DNA of 64,000 nt from Apostichopus japonicus (lineage: Eukaryota > Echinodermata > Holothuroidea > Aspidochirotida > Stichopodidae), in contig NC_092578.1 in NCBI RefSeq assembly GCF_037975245.1, forward strand, positions 12,754,321 to 12,818,320, written 5' to 3'. Below, one piece after another: positions 1 to 10,684 of the stretch. Made by a program: the position numbers and the translations under genes. The stretch's first letter is position 1. Each line of letters starts with the position of its first letter. Below the pieces are notes generated by a model. It did no database searches. It was not told the origin of the DNA and worked only from the letters and a program-made list of their open reading frames with translations.

Positions 1-462
1 AAACTAGCCTACACAGCGTTTTCCGGTTGACACTGAAGGTTAGGGAACTCAGGGGTTATTTTCATCGCCATAATTCGCGAGCTTTTTAATTCCGAACGCT
101 TTATTCATCCATAGAAAAATGTGTGATTATAACTAAAAATGAATTTGCGTATCACTTGGAGACAGATGACTCCGAAAACGTGAATTTGAGTAGAAAATAT
201 AAGACGGAGTGGAACGCCAAAAAGGACATCACGTAATGAGTACTAACGTGTGTGCAAAGGGAGAATGGATTGACACCAGGGATAGCCTAGATTCATGTGT
301 GCGGCCAGCAGAGGGCACTCATTCAACTCTCGTGTAATAAATTAGCCCGCCAGTGAACTGGGATGTGCACTGATGGCCTGGGCTATAAGGGTTGTGTGAA
401 TGGAGTGTATCAGTAGAGAGTAGGCCCAGGCCTACACTGCATGTACACTGTGCATGGAATTC

Positions 463-876
463 CTAATGAGATGAAAACATTACAAGTTTCCCCGCCTTAA
501 CGATGACTTGTACTGCGGACATAGTCGCAGTGAGATCACCCTTCGGCTGTGACGCATCAACCGGAGTTGTCGTCATAGTGTCCTTAATTCTCCACCACGC
601 CGTTGGCTGCGGATCATGTTCTGGTTCAACGGTGCAGTATGCTTCAGTAATTTTCAACGCCAAAAATTGTTCATGACAGCTATCCGTTACGGGCACACAG
701 TCTGCGGTCACGGTGGGTGACCGTATTGCATGAAGACGACACATGAGATATGTCGTTAAGTTATTGCCATGGTGCTGATTCCTCATGGTGACATAATCTG
801 AGCAAGTATACGGTCTGCGGTTCAATACGGTGAGCGAGTTAGATGGTGTTCGCATGTATCGGCATGGATGAACCAT
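463..876 (-). CDS. Possible coding segment in the duplicated block, copy A
   Basis: An open minus-strand frame of about 137 codons, cysteine-containing, is also found in copy B at 18,882-19,271. Between the two copies the frame stays open, and the largest length difference is a 27-base, in-frame indel (nine residues, around the 'CGPCPC' motif present only in copy B). A candidate splice acceptor (CAG) lies just upstream of the conserved start on the minus strand. No known family was recognised. The substitutions include several amino-acid changes, so purifying selection is not evident. It could be an exon of a repeated gene or simply an open frame in a repeat. Confidence 0.2.
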   Translation of the reverse strand: MVHPCRYMRTPSNSLTVLNRRPYTCSDYVTMRNQHHGNNLTTYLMCRLHAIRSPTVTADCVPVTDSCHEQFLALKITEAYCTVEPEHDPQPTAWWRIKDTMTTTPVDASQPKGDLTATMSAVQVIVKAGKLVMFSSH

Positions 877-1919
877 TCCCTGATATCTGCAATGAATTAA
901 GCCATTCTCGACTGAAACTAGCCTGTCGTGTATACGTATTTGAGCGGCCCAGCTTTGAGGCAGTCAACTGTGTGGACCACCAGTCAGTAGCCAGATATCC
1001 TCACTGTGCGCAGTCACCGAACTGAAGATAAACTTTGCAAACTACCTTCTCTTGCTAACTTGCTCCAATTCGAAACACATGCTATAGGCCTTGCCACACA
1101 GTATGCTATGCACAATGCATTTCGTGGAACCAGTTCATTCGAATCTAATTGAAATGTAGGTTCCTTATCAATTTTAGTTGCTCAACTTTATTGATTGTAC
1201 TTTCGCACATATTTTTTTCTCTATCAAGTTCACTCCTATCAATGTACGAGTTTCTCGTAATTTGCTGTTGAAATTCACTATTAATCTCAGTGGCGAAAAG
1301 CAGTGTAGGCTTTTTTCTTGGGTAGAGTTCCCATGAGGCAACGCGCGCTCAAGTTGCTGCAAATCGTATCACGGGCGTGTATACGCGAACCCAATGCTAG
1401 GTATATGATTTCTGTGGTTTGCATGTTGCTATTTGATAAGAGTAGATCGGCCACACATAACTTTTCTTGTGTCAGTACCTAGCTGTAACTAAAAGTGTTA
1501 ACTTTCCCTTTCAGTTTCAAATGTAGGCCATGCAAGTTTCAACACAGTCGTTGCATATAAGATAAATTGCTTGTATGCATCAACTGCGTCCCACTGACTG
1601 TGTTGTCCATGTAGAAATTGGTCACCAAAAACGATGTGAAACATAAAGATATATTATACAGAAGTAAGGATGTGACGTTATCAAATAAGACGTGTTGCCG
1701 TTCTACTCCTATTAAATTACGGTTCGAGTGATAATCTCCTTTAAGTTGTGAACTATCGTTTTAAAGGCCACACAAAGCATATTATTCTGAATTTAAATGT
1801 TTATGATGGGAGATGCACTTAATGTAATGGAATATGCTTCAAATAAACTGACAAACTATATGCGTGAAACTTCACATATGATTTATATTTTGCAGCTCTG
1901 TTTATAGAGGTGCTCCTCC

Positions 1920-2200
1920 AGCCCTTCACGCCAACAGCGGAAACTATGCTATTGACGTAATGTATGCGCCTCACGTCGCCCTCTTACGCTAACAGCGAAA
2001 ACCACGCCAATGACGTAGCGTATGCGCCTCACGTACGTCGCCCCCTTACGCCAGCAGTGAAAACCACACTGTTGACGTACTGTGAACGCCTCACGTCGCT
2101 CCTGCAGCCCCTAACGTCAACGGTGGAAACCACACTACTCACGTAGTGTAAGCGTCTACTGTCATTCCTGCAGCCCTTAAAACGCCAACACCGGGGGAGC
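1920..2200 (+). repeat. Minisatellite, about 57-bp unit, with TGACGTA motifs
   Basis: About five imperfect units each contain 'cctcacgtcg', 'aaaccac' and 'tgacgta'. The same array is at 20,385-20,655 in copy B. Each unit carries one TGACGT-type (CRE-like) core and an 'acgtac' or 'acgtcg' core. There is no coding evidence. Confidence 0.75.
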
Positions 2201-2428
2201 GGTTAGTGTGAACAAATTTCGAGAAAAAAAAATGCAGAATGAGCCTACTTAGTTTATATTTGAAAATTGCTGGGAAATAGATAAAATTGCCCCGAATCCT
2301 CAAAAATCAATTGGAGGCTCAAAAATATGGAAATGCGAACCCCTTTCCGCTTTTTTTACGATTGACATATGTACCAGGGGCGTATCCAGGATTTTCTAAC
2401 CCGGGGCGCGAATTACTATCTAAGCGGA

Positions 2429-2448
2429 GCGCCACCATCGGTTGGCGC
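2429..2448. repeat. Conserved palindromic core of the hAT-like family
   Basis: Stem halves GCGCCA (2,429-2,434) and TGGCGC (2,443-2,448) flank an 8-base loop. The pairing extends imperfectly outward to 13-base arms. Variants of this core occur at about 3,270, 4,150, 34,150 and 36,545, and in reverse at about 28,260, always followed by 'gcgtacaag' or a close variant. Confidence 0.7.
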
Positions 2449-2837
2449 GCAGCGTACAAGAAATTTTCTGGTTTTGATACCACCCAGATCACCGGAAATG
2501 GCACTTCTCGGGCTTGAAAATGACCAACCAGATGTACCCTTTTTGCCTAAGAACCAAGTATTTCCCAATAGTTTTTTTTCCATCCATAACCTTTTTGAAG
2601 TTTGTCACCAGTCACACATCATGTTCAACCTCATCGCATGTCCTATGGATCATTGCTTTTGTAGGTGATTCTACGTCGCTGCCCACAATATCCGTCAGCC
2701 CCACTTTTCAAGGTTTAATTAAGCCCATTATTTGTTCAGAATTTGAAAATTTACGTTTCTCGTGATTAAACTCAATTCAAAATATACCCATAATGTTGCA
2801 CAAAATTTCATCTATTGACAACCAATATAGAAAAACC

Positions 2838-3499
2838 CAAGGGCGGTGGAAGCACTTTTAATCTGGGGGGGGGGGGGCACCGACATCAAAGGGCACTTTG
2901 CAGATATTCGATTGGACTGATGCAGCCTAATACTTAGTACCCTTTATAAATCTTATTGTATTTATCTTATTTGCGTATACACATCATCCCATCAACGCCC
3001 CCTCCCCCCCCTTCCTGAAGGAAAATATGCATACTAGCACTGCAATATCCAATGTGCAAATTAGGAAACATGGAACAAGTTTTCTTTTGAGACAAAATGA
3101 GGTGAAATCATGCTAGTTGCTAATGTAGGAATCTTCCGAATTAGAATTTTTTTCTTGTTAATATCTTACGATTTTTTTTCCATTCGAAATAGCTTTGAGA
3201 TTGACCCACAGAAATTCATTTGAAAGTCAGCGGCGTAGCCAGGATTTGCAAAGTTGTATGCACAACTATCTGAGCGGAGCTCTACCATCGGTTGGCGCGG
3301 AGCGTGCAAGAAATTTTTTGGTTTCACAAACCCCTCAGATGGCCGGAAACGGCCCTTCCCGAGTGTTCATTCTGGTTCCCTGGCCTCTTGCTAACTTGAG
3401 ACACCTAAATTTTTATGTAGAGAAAGGGCACATTTTTAACCTGAGGAAAAGTGGGGGGGGGGCACGTGCCCCCTGTGCCCCCCGGTTCCGCCGCCCTTG
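2838..3499. mobile_element. Nested hAT-like MITE, 662 bp, with perfect 8-bp TSD
   Basis: The ends are perfect 9-base inverted repeats, CAAGGGCGG and CCGCCCTTG. They are flanked by identical 8-bp duplications GAAAAACC at 2,830-2,837 and 3,500-3,507. G-runs and a run of C-rich sequence lie just inside the ends. It is inserted within the larger element at 2,375-4,895 and is a sibling of the insertion at 36,137-36,765. A related reverse-orientation copy of the host element near 27,780-28,290 lacks this insertion. No open frame for a transposase is present, so mobilisation would need an enzyme supplied in trans. Confidence 0.9.
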
Positions 3500-4087
3500 G
3501 AAAAACCTCCTTGAACCCCTAACAGACCGGTCAATATTGCACGAGTAGAGGGACGTGTGATGAAGAATGTGGGTCAGAAATTTTCAAAAATTCAGACACA
3601 GTTAATTTCTTGGTGTACAAATATTAAAACCCTCTTATAACGGCTATTATAAAACTTGGTTGAAGGAAATGAAAATATAGCAGATATTTCCGAAACCGAA
3701 CAATACACACATATGCGTAGGAGGGGGGAGGGGGTGGGGGCTGCATCCCCTAATTCGCCATTACTAATGTAAAAGAGAGTTTTAACATAATTGGACTTCC
3801 ATGATTTTTCTCCATCTACATAAGACATTTCGTTGTTTACATTAGCATCCCGCGGTATACTGTGCCAGTTTCACGGACCGTATGGTACACGATGGCATCT
3901 GATGTAATAAACCGATGCTTGCTTATATGATATTGACATTAACGTGTTGGACGCGCGCTACGCGCGCGAAAATTGTTGGTTATTTTTTTCGGGCAAGTCG
4001 GACAATTTTGAGGCTGTTCATCCTGGAACGCCATTTTCATGCTCACTGATATGATGTGATATCTGCTGTTTGCTTTACAAATTCGAA

Positions 4088-4420
4088 CAGGCGCGTAGTG
4101 AGGATCTTGCCAAGGAAAGGGCGAAGCCTGTAGGCAAATTATCTAAGCGTAGCGCCCACATTAGTTGGCGCGAAGCGTATAAGAAAATTTTGATCGAAAT
4201 GCCTCCCAGATCGCTGGAAATGGCACTACCCAGGACCATTTGTTGGTGCGAAGCGTACAAGCAAATTTTGGCCGAAAATGCCTCCCAGATCGCTGGAAAT
4301 GACACTTCCCAGGCCTTGTAAGTTGCATCTAAGCACTTTCTATTTTGAAATTACTAGCGATATCATTAAATAATATGCTGAAGGGGGGGGGGGGGCGGTC
4401 GCCCCCTTCCCGAAATTTGT
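4088..4420 (+). repeat. Fragment of the hAT-like family with an internal 85-bp duplication
   Basis: The sequence starts 'ggcgcgtagtgaggat' and carries the 'ttggcgcgaagcgta' core. A segment ending 'cctcccagatcgctggaaat' is present twice in tandem (about 4,160-4,220 and 4,240-4,300). It ends near a poly-G run at 4,384-4,394. No clean target duplication was found. Confidence 0.5.
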
Positions 4421-5429
4421 CATGTTCCCCGACGACACGGTCGAGTTCGAGACCAGCCACAGTTGGTTTCATAGCACCGTTCTACAATTGATTAAGGCGT
4501 ATATACACACACACGCGTTATGATATACCATATATAGTATATATATAGATCATGAGTAAGAGAAGAAAAATGGAAACGTCAAAAATTGAGTTGTCAGTGT
4601 AAGGGGTAGGGTGAGGCACACGCCTCTTCCGAAATCCTTGATCCGTCACTGGCTACCCTGTGTATATAATAGGGATCAGCGCTGTAATAATGCCACTGTT
4701 CCTTTTTCTCTTCCCGGTGTCTTGGCGTTTTTCTCCTTTGCTTCTTTTTCTCTCTTTATTCTTTTTCTTTTCCCTTCCTTCCTCTCCTCCTCCTCTTTCC
4801 CCGTCTTTTTTCCTTTTTTCTTCTCTTTTTTTCTTTCCTCTTTTTCTTACCCGGGGGGCGCGCGCCCCCAACGCCCCCCCCTGGATACGCACCTGTTCAG
4901 TACCAAACGAATTTTACCAAACGAATTTGAAAACAATACATACAGGTTAATGAAATGACCTTCGGAATATTTGGTGAGAACTTTCTCCTAAAAATCACGA
5001 CATTTTTGCACGAAAACACGCACGTGAAAGCAATTCACAGCTCCAAAACGGAAGCACATACTTCCGTTTTTTAGATGCGAGTGAGCAGCTCAAGCAGTCA
5101 CAATGTCGCTCCGTCCGTTCGTCAGTTCATCCGTTCGTCTGTTCGTCACGTTCACTCATAACTTCCAAACCGTACATGCTATCAAGTTGGAGCTTGGCGG
5201 GTGGGTGCGGCTTGCCGCTAGCCAGGGGGGTTGCATTTTCATGTGCGTGGTGTGATTATATTCCAATTAAATAAAATTTATTACCAAATTATTCTTTTCC
5301 ACAGCAATCCCTATTGAGTCGGTATTAGGGAGATTGTTTACATTACTACCTATCTATTGCACAGCCCTGTGTGAGATGGCTGGGGAATGCTGTTTATACT
5401 ATCTATCAACAGTTCAGAGGGCCATGATA

Positions 5430-5585
<156 letters not shown>

Positions 5586-5879
5586 CACATATTCACAAAT
5601 TGGAATTGGAATCATTAGCTGTGGGAGAGCAGCTCACGCAGTCAACATGTATCTCAGGTCGTTCGCCATTTGTCACGTTCACTCAAAACATCTAAACCGT
5701 AGATGCTATAAGGTTGAAACTCAGTAGGATACAGGTAGTGCGCAAGGCCTTCATTGAGTTATATTCTGAGCATGGTAGGCATATATGTCAATAAGATATG
5801 GCTAATTTGCCAAAATACGCTAAATTCACTACATTGATGGATTTACACGAAACTAGGTACATATAGTAAACGTTGGAAG

Positions 5880-6000
5880 GCAAAAATGTTGAAAGTCATT
5901 CCGAGGTCATCAGAGGTCAATGGCAGGCTAATTTGCATAAATCACGTTAAATTCTCAACATTGATGGATTGACATAAAAATTGGAATGTAGAGTGAACAT
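5880..6000 (+). repeat. Part of an AGGTCA-rich dispersed repeat
   Basis: It contains 'gaggtcatcagaggtcaatggc' type sequence with two AGGTCA half-sites about 11 bp apart. It is homologous to 21,660-21,790 and, in opposite orientation, to 15,040-15,440. There is no coding evidence. Confidence 0.6.
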
Positions 6001-6394
6001 ACCGTTAAAAGCCACTCCTCTCAGTCTAGCTAGGGTTGTACTCCTATTGCACATTTGCTTAGTTTTTTTTGGGGGGGGGGGGGAATCACTCTTTAAACAG
6101 TTGGGGTTCACTAGTTAAAGTGACTGGACCTTTTAGTTTAGTACACAGCCCATCAGACTAGTTCCTCAGTTGCACTACAAAACTCAATGGGAAAAATTAA
6201 GACTATATGGTCTCAAATGACATGTTAATAATTTATTTGTGAAGGACAAATGGTGTTGAATTCCATCCAAGGGTGCTCTGATGCTTAAGCATCAGAAAAT
6301 TCTTCCTTATTAATTATTTAATTATTTAAGTGAATTATCAAGTTACAGCAATATCTATCTGTAGATTATTCTCCCATGATTGGATACCGGGCAT

Positions 6395-6640
6395 ACTTTT
6401 TAAGAAAAGTCACCCAGGTAAGAACCTGGGCACGAAAATCAAACTACCGAACGTCTGATTCGCTCTCATCCCCAGTCCCCTTGCATCAGGACTGTGACTG
6501 TGTGATCATCGCCAGGTGTGTATAACCATTCCCGTCGAAAGGGAACAGATACTACACATGATCTTCGGGATATCTTCAACTCTTCGGTCGATCTGTTTGT
6601 TGTACACGTCTCCTATATGAGTCTATCAATCCGCCTGACC
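6395..6640 (-). mobile_element. SINE related to U2 snRNA, divergent head
   Basis: On the minus strand the body carries GATCATGTGTAGTATCTG, which resembles U2 snRNA just after stem-loop I. A unique region follows, then a 3' hairpin (CCCAGG...CCTGGG) and an 'AAAAAG' tail. In this copy the sequence 5' of GATC is not U2-like. It is the same ancestral insertion as 35,234-35,455, duplicated with its surroundings. The copy at 26,713-26,896 is an independent insertion. Confidence 0.6.
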
Positions 6641-6669
6641 CTTACCGAAATCCCAGATCTGGCTTAATA

Positions 6670-7190
6670 TCTGGTTTAATCTTGCCTTTTGATCAAGCCT
6701 TTATCTGGCCATATAAAGCCAGATATAAATGAATGAGTAAATTTAGATATGCAGATAAAGTTTAATCTGGCCATATAAAGCCAGATATATCTGGATAAAG
6801 AGTCAATCCAGATATACAGATAAAGTTTTAGCTGGCCATATAAAGCCAGATATAACTGGATATAGAGTCAATCCAGACATGCAGATAAAGTTCTATCTGG
6901 CTAAATAAAGCCAGATATAACTGGATATAGAGTCAATCCAGATATGCCGATACAGTTTTATCTGGCCATATAAAGCCATATATAACTGGATAGAGTCAAT
7001 CCAGATATGCATATAGTTTTATCTGGCCGTATAACCCCAGATATAACTGGATAAAGAGTCAATCCAGATATGCAGATAAAGTTTTATCTGGCTATATAAA
7101 GCTAGATATAACTGGATATAGAGTCAATCCAGATATGCAGATAAAGTTTTATCTGGCCATATAAAGTCAGATATCACTGGATATAGAGTC
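6670..7190. repeat. Minisatellite, about 62-bp unit (AGATATAACTGGATA type)
   Basis: About seven to eight units each contain 'gccatataaagccagatata' and 'gtcaatccagatatgcagata'. The homologous copy at 37,760-37,860 has only about one to two units, so the array expanded here or contracted there. Each unit is partly self-complementary around TATCTGG and CCAGATA. Confidence 0.85.
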
Positions 7191-7253
7191 AAGGATATTT
7201 CTCCTCCTTTTGAAACGCCTGCTAACCCCTTTTCTGTATTATTTGCTTTGCAG

Positions 7254-7423
7254 AAGTAAAAAAAGGAAGCAGCATCAGTACAAAAGGCACGGAAAGTATA
7301 CTGCAAAATGATATCTCTTCCATGGAGACCCTGCCTGATGAGCATCTTGAAGAGTTAGACCAACTATACGGAGAAGGGTGAAGCAACTGGAGAGGGAAAA
7401 CAGGAATCTGCAGGCACAAATTG
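7254..7423 (+). pseudogene. Relic exon with coiled-coil-like end, BEN-type gene fragment
   Basis: It is bounded by a good acceptor (tttgctttgCAG, ending 7,253) and donor (ATTG|GTGAGT at 7,424). The first frame reads through an acidic stretch ending in LEELDQLYGEG and then stops. A second frame continues with RRRVKQLERENRNLQAQI, a short leucine-rich coiled-coil pattern. Two frames are needed, so the exon is probably broken by a small indel. A shortened copy with the same donor lies at 37,927-38,034, and a BEN-like exon lies 1 kb downstream of that copy. I infer a duplicated, decaying gene or a transposon-captured gene. The function is unknown. Confidence 0.45.
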
Positions 7424-8581
7424 GTGAGTTGCATTTCTTGTAGTCATGTACTTGCTATCTGAGCAATGGGTTTTAATGTAACGTCAGTGCTTTTCAACTT
7501 TTTGGAACCATTACCCATTATTCCCCAAAATTTGGTTTCATTATGTCCCAAGGGTAATTAATTCTCAGCTTGGGCACCTCTTACAGTTTGTAACAAATGC
7601 AAAGCCCACTAGTGGGATTGAATGATTTTTATTTATTCAGTTTTATACTCATCTCTGCATTCAGTTATAAATTTATAATCTTTATTGAGTATCACTCAAG
7701 AAAGAATCGGGCAGTTTCCACTTAACAGCAGCTTTCCGGTCTACAATAACCACAGAGGTGAATAAACTGGCATATTTAGAAATGTTTGTGTCAACATTTT
7801 TGTAATACCATGAAAATGAGTTTACAAAGTTTAAAATGAGTTTGACAGTGGTTAGGGCCGGAGCTAGATACATTTAAATTTGAATAGAACCGAAATAGGA
7901 TACTTCCAGTCACATAATGTGCCAGAATTGTCAGTTTCATGTTTTTTTGGGTGAATTTTCAGGCGCCATTTTTTTGCAGAAACGAGCGATTTTGTTTGGG
8001 TGGAACTAAGTGGTCTCTGAACTGCAAGGGCATAGGCAACAATTTCCTTGGGTAATCATGGTGCAATGCAGCCGATAATTGAGATGGGACAATTTTACAT
8101 TAACCAGTGTTTTCGAATTTCCAGGGGTCGTGAAAGAAAACGATAGAAGGCGCTATTTCTAACATGCAGCCCTTCTTTTCTTGAACAGGTTCCATTACTA
8201 GGGGTATTTAGATGCAATAGAAGTAAAAGAAATCCAAGTATGGTACTTTCAGTCACATAATGTATCAGAATTGTCAGTTTTATGCTGTTTTGAGTGATTT
8301 GGGGCGCCATTTTCTCGCAGAAGAGCAAATTTTGTTGGTGGAACAGAGTTGTTTCTGAACAACAACAGTATGGTCAACAACTTCATTGAGTAATCTTGTT
8401 GCCTTTAGGGGTGGACCAGCTCCCTCAAAAACTAGAGGGAATTTTGCCCTTTGGCCCACGGTCTAATACACTATCGTAGTTTTTCGTAGTTTTGTCGATT
8501 GGGGTATAGTGTGGATTAGTGATTTAATGAATGAAATGATTCCAAATCAGTTCCCAGCCAAGCTTTTTATCAATGTACGCT

Positions 8582-8829
8582 TCACCGGGCAGCCTAATTT
8601 TTATTCCCAGGATGGTAAAGGCCAAATCGGATTTTCAGGAATTTGCCAAATGTGTATGAAATCAAGTTAGGGTTCAGGGAAAGTTCGAGTCCCGCCGATT
8701 CCGTGGTGAAGAAAAAAAGGTTCAAAAAGGCGTTTTCCCGAAAAGGGGCGTCACCCCAAATGGAAGAATTTGATTGGTTCTTGGCATTTGCCACCTTAGG
8801 AATAAAATTACGCCACCGGGAAGCCGGGT
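8582..8829. mobile_element. Possible imperfect-palindrome MITE
   Basis: The left end (caccgggcagcctaattttt) and right end (ccaccgggaagccgggtg, with an upstream 'aataaaatta') are imperfect inverted repeats enclosing about 250 bp. The middle includes 'gttcgagtcccg', which resembles a tRNA B box. No target duplication was identified. It could instead be a degenerate tRNA-derived SINE. Confidence 0.3.
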
Positions 8830-9123
8830 GACTGGATCAGTGAAATCTACTCATCAGATAAAGTCGTATCTTCTCAGACAGATAATCACTTTTTAACCAA
8901 GCTCACCGTTGGGTTTGAAACTATTGATGTGGTCAACTTAACCTGTAAATGACCTCTCACTTATTCAGGCGACAATTATATTGCAGACCCAGAGAAGAAG
9001 ATCGCTGAATGAATTGCCTTCCTGTTACTCACTTTTCGCAATAGGTGGACAAATATTCATTTACTGCCTAATAATTTTCATGATGCCGATTTAGACGTCA
9101 AGATCTGCCATAGTATGTTATTT

Positions 9124-9140
9124 TGTGTCAGAAGTGGGAT
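9124..9140 (+). promoter_or_regulatory. Candidate primer-binding site of the Gypsy element
   Basis: TGTGTCAGAAGTGGGAT resembles the tRNA-complementary site found just after the 5' LTR in many animal Ty3/Gypsy elements. It lies about 50 bases before gag. The sequence to its left shows no LTR-like match to 13,274-14,816. Confidence 0.5.
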
Positions 9141-9192
9141 AGGCAATACTATTTTCAAAATCTAAACGGCATAAAAGGGCGGTGGATATAAA

Positions 9193-10142
9193 ATGTCTAA
9201 ATCAGCGATGAGAGACCTGCAGCGCCAGCTGGATGCTCTTGCAGAAAGTCTTGAGCATGGGAAGGCCAAGAGGGAGGAAAAACTGGCGGAACGGGATGCT
9301 CCGAACACCGTCTATGTGCTAGAGAAGGAGAGGAAGATAAGAGCATTCTCCGGTACTGAGGGACCAGCAGTGAGCAGCTTCCAGGAAGACATCCAGGCCG
9401 CACTAAAGGTACGAAGGTTATCCGATACCGATGCTGCAGACTTTATATTGGCCCACCTGGAGGGAGCAGCCAGGCAGGAAATGCGGCATCAACCGTCAGA
9501 AGTGACCTTGGACCCAGACCTGATCCTTCAGAAGTTGTCGGACACATTTGGGACCGCCGTACCCTTGGCTCCCTAATGAGAGAAATGTGTAACAAAGTCC
9601 AACGAGAGGAGGAGACGATTGCAGAGTTCGCATTTAAACTCATGTCCCTAGCAGATCAGCTAAAGAAAGTACCTGGTGCCCCTGATGCAGAACAAGCCAT
9701 CAAGGAGCAGTTTCGAGATGGGCTGCTTGACGAAGTATTGCGCCGTGAGATTAAGAAGGCCCTGATACAAGACCCTGATGTGTCTTTTATTAAGTTGAGA
9801 GACTGGGCCCTTGATATGGCAGAAGAGGATCTTGACCTCCCCAGAAGACGTGTACGAAAGCCTGTGAGTGCCGTCGAGGCAGAGACCACTCAAATCACGA
9901 AAGCCCTGGTCGATTTGACGACAGCTGTAAAAAGCCAGGCTGAGGTGATGGAAGCCCTGCAGATCCAACAGTCAGGCATATTATCACGACTTGACAAGCT
10001 GGAGGCACAGACCACCCGACCTGCTCGCATCCCGAAGAAAGACCTCAGGTGCCATCGATGCCAGAAGATAGGTCATTTGGCGAGGGAATGCCGCAGCCCA
10101 GCACCTCTGTCACCTGCCGTCACTCAACAACAGGAAAACTAG
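9193..10142 (+). pseudogene. gag: Gypsy gag (capsid and nucleocapsid), one frameshift
   Basis: Gag forms the particle that packages the element RNA. The first frame starts at 9,193 and runs 127 residues, ending after SDTFG with a wrong-frame tail. The second frame picks up at the same place and runs to 10,142. The break is a single-base loss near 9,551 in a short G run. The second part carries a nucleocapsid zinc knuckle C-X2-C-X4-H-X4-C (its residues 159, 162, 167 and 172), preceded by a helical, heptad-like region that is probably structural. The protease frame overlaps the 3' end, as is usual for frameshifted gag-pol. Length and order fit Ty3/Gypsy gag. It is likely non-functional because of the frameshift. 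Confidence 0.85.
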
Positions 10143-10654
10143 AAACATCCAGCACAGTGAGCCATGTTCTGGGTGAGATTGTAACAGAGACGCAAGGGGG
10201 CTCAACAGATTTCTATTCATCTATTGTCGGGGAGCGACCTACTACCACTGTGGTGATGAATGGCTCTCGGATTAAGGCAGTTATTGATACGGGTTCAGCT
10301 GTAACACTTCTATCCAAGGCTCATTTCTTGACGTTGTTCGCAGGGAAGTCACTGGTAGAATTAAGGTGGCTTGGGTTAAAGGCTATCAATCAAACAAGGA
10401 TTCCCTTCTTGGGTTATTTTGAGATAGATGTAGAAGTTGGTGGCGAAGTGATACCCAACCGTGGTATTCTGGTGGTTGAAGACGATCAAGACCCTCCATT
10501 GTTACTGGGCATGAATATCATCCACCGAATGTCAGGAGAAGTTCTTGTTTACATGCTTGGGTACAAAATTGATGAGTCAAAGCTGTCGAAGCCAGTCTCT
10601 ACTTTGGCACGGATACCTGGGAAGAACAAAGTTAAGTTACCAGCAAGAAAGTAA
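10049..10654 (+). CDS. pol: Gypsy aspartic protease region, start of pol
   Basis: This is the retropepsin-like protease that would process Gag-Pol. The active-site triad DTG is at residues 80-82 of the open frame, in the context AVIDTGSAV, and is followed by a hydrophobic-hydrophobic-G motif (PPLLLGMNII) typical of the family's C-terminal half. The frame overlaps gag by 94 bases in a different phase, so expression would need ribosomal frameshifting or a fused reading. It ends at 10,654, just where the reverse transcriptase should begin. The next 30 bases hold a repeated GAAAGTAA at a deletion junction. Identification as a retroelement protease is firm; activity is not implied. Confidence 0.85.
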   Translation: MPSMPEDRSFGEGMPQPSTSVTCRHSTTGKLETSSTVSHVLGEIVTETQGGSTDFYSSIVGERPTTTVVMNGSRIKAVIDTGSAVTLLSKAHFLTLFAGKSLVELRWLGLKAINQTRIPFLGYFEIDVEVGGEVIPNRGILVVEDDQDPPLLLGMNIIHRMSGEVLVYMLGYKIDESKLSKPVSTLARIPGKNKVKLPARK

Positions 10655-10684
10655 GAAAGTAAGGATTGGCCTGAGCCACAGAAT

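Larger units (their letters stand above)
2375..4895. mobile_element. hAT-like non-autonomous element, composite, with preserved empty site
   Basis: The ends are inverted repeats (CAGGGGCGTATCCAGG at left; the reverse complement of the right end reads CAGGTGCGTATCCAGG). It sits between diverged 8-bp target duplications ATATGTAC and TTCAGTAC. Copy B of the surrounding block has the uninterrupted site, with ATATTTTC at this position. 8-bp duplications and CA-starting ends are typical of the hAT superfamily. No transposase frame is visible. The element is itself invaded by the insertion at 2,838-3,499 and contains a further related fragment at 4,088-4,420 with a local duplication. A CT-rich tract fills 4,700-4,850. 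Confidence 0.8.
6007..7820 (+). repeat. Second dispersed block (matches 34,617-35,455 and 37,675-38,485)
   Basis: 6,007-6,640 aligns with 34,617-35,455, and 6,640-7,820 aligns with 37,675-38,485. The other copy is therefore the same block split by about 2.2 kb of other sequence, which includes the hAT-like insertion at 36,137. The block contains a SINE, a minisatellite and a splice-flanked exon of a BEN-type gene relic. It may be a fragment of a larger element that captured gene exons. No termini were identified. 7,820-8,580 contains non-coding sequence in which a roughly 200-bp segment ('agtcacataatgtgccagaattgtcag' type) is present twice. Confidence 0.75.

Noticed and set aside
4653-4958. 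Phe/Ser/Leu-rich and Lys/Arg/Glu-rich frames on opposite strands
   Set aside because: Artefacts of the polypyrimidine tract at 4,700-4,850.
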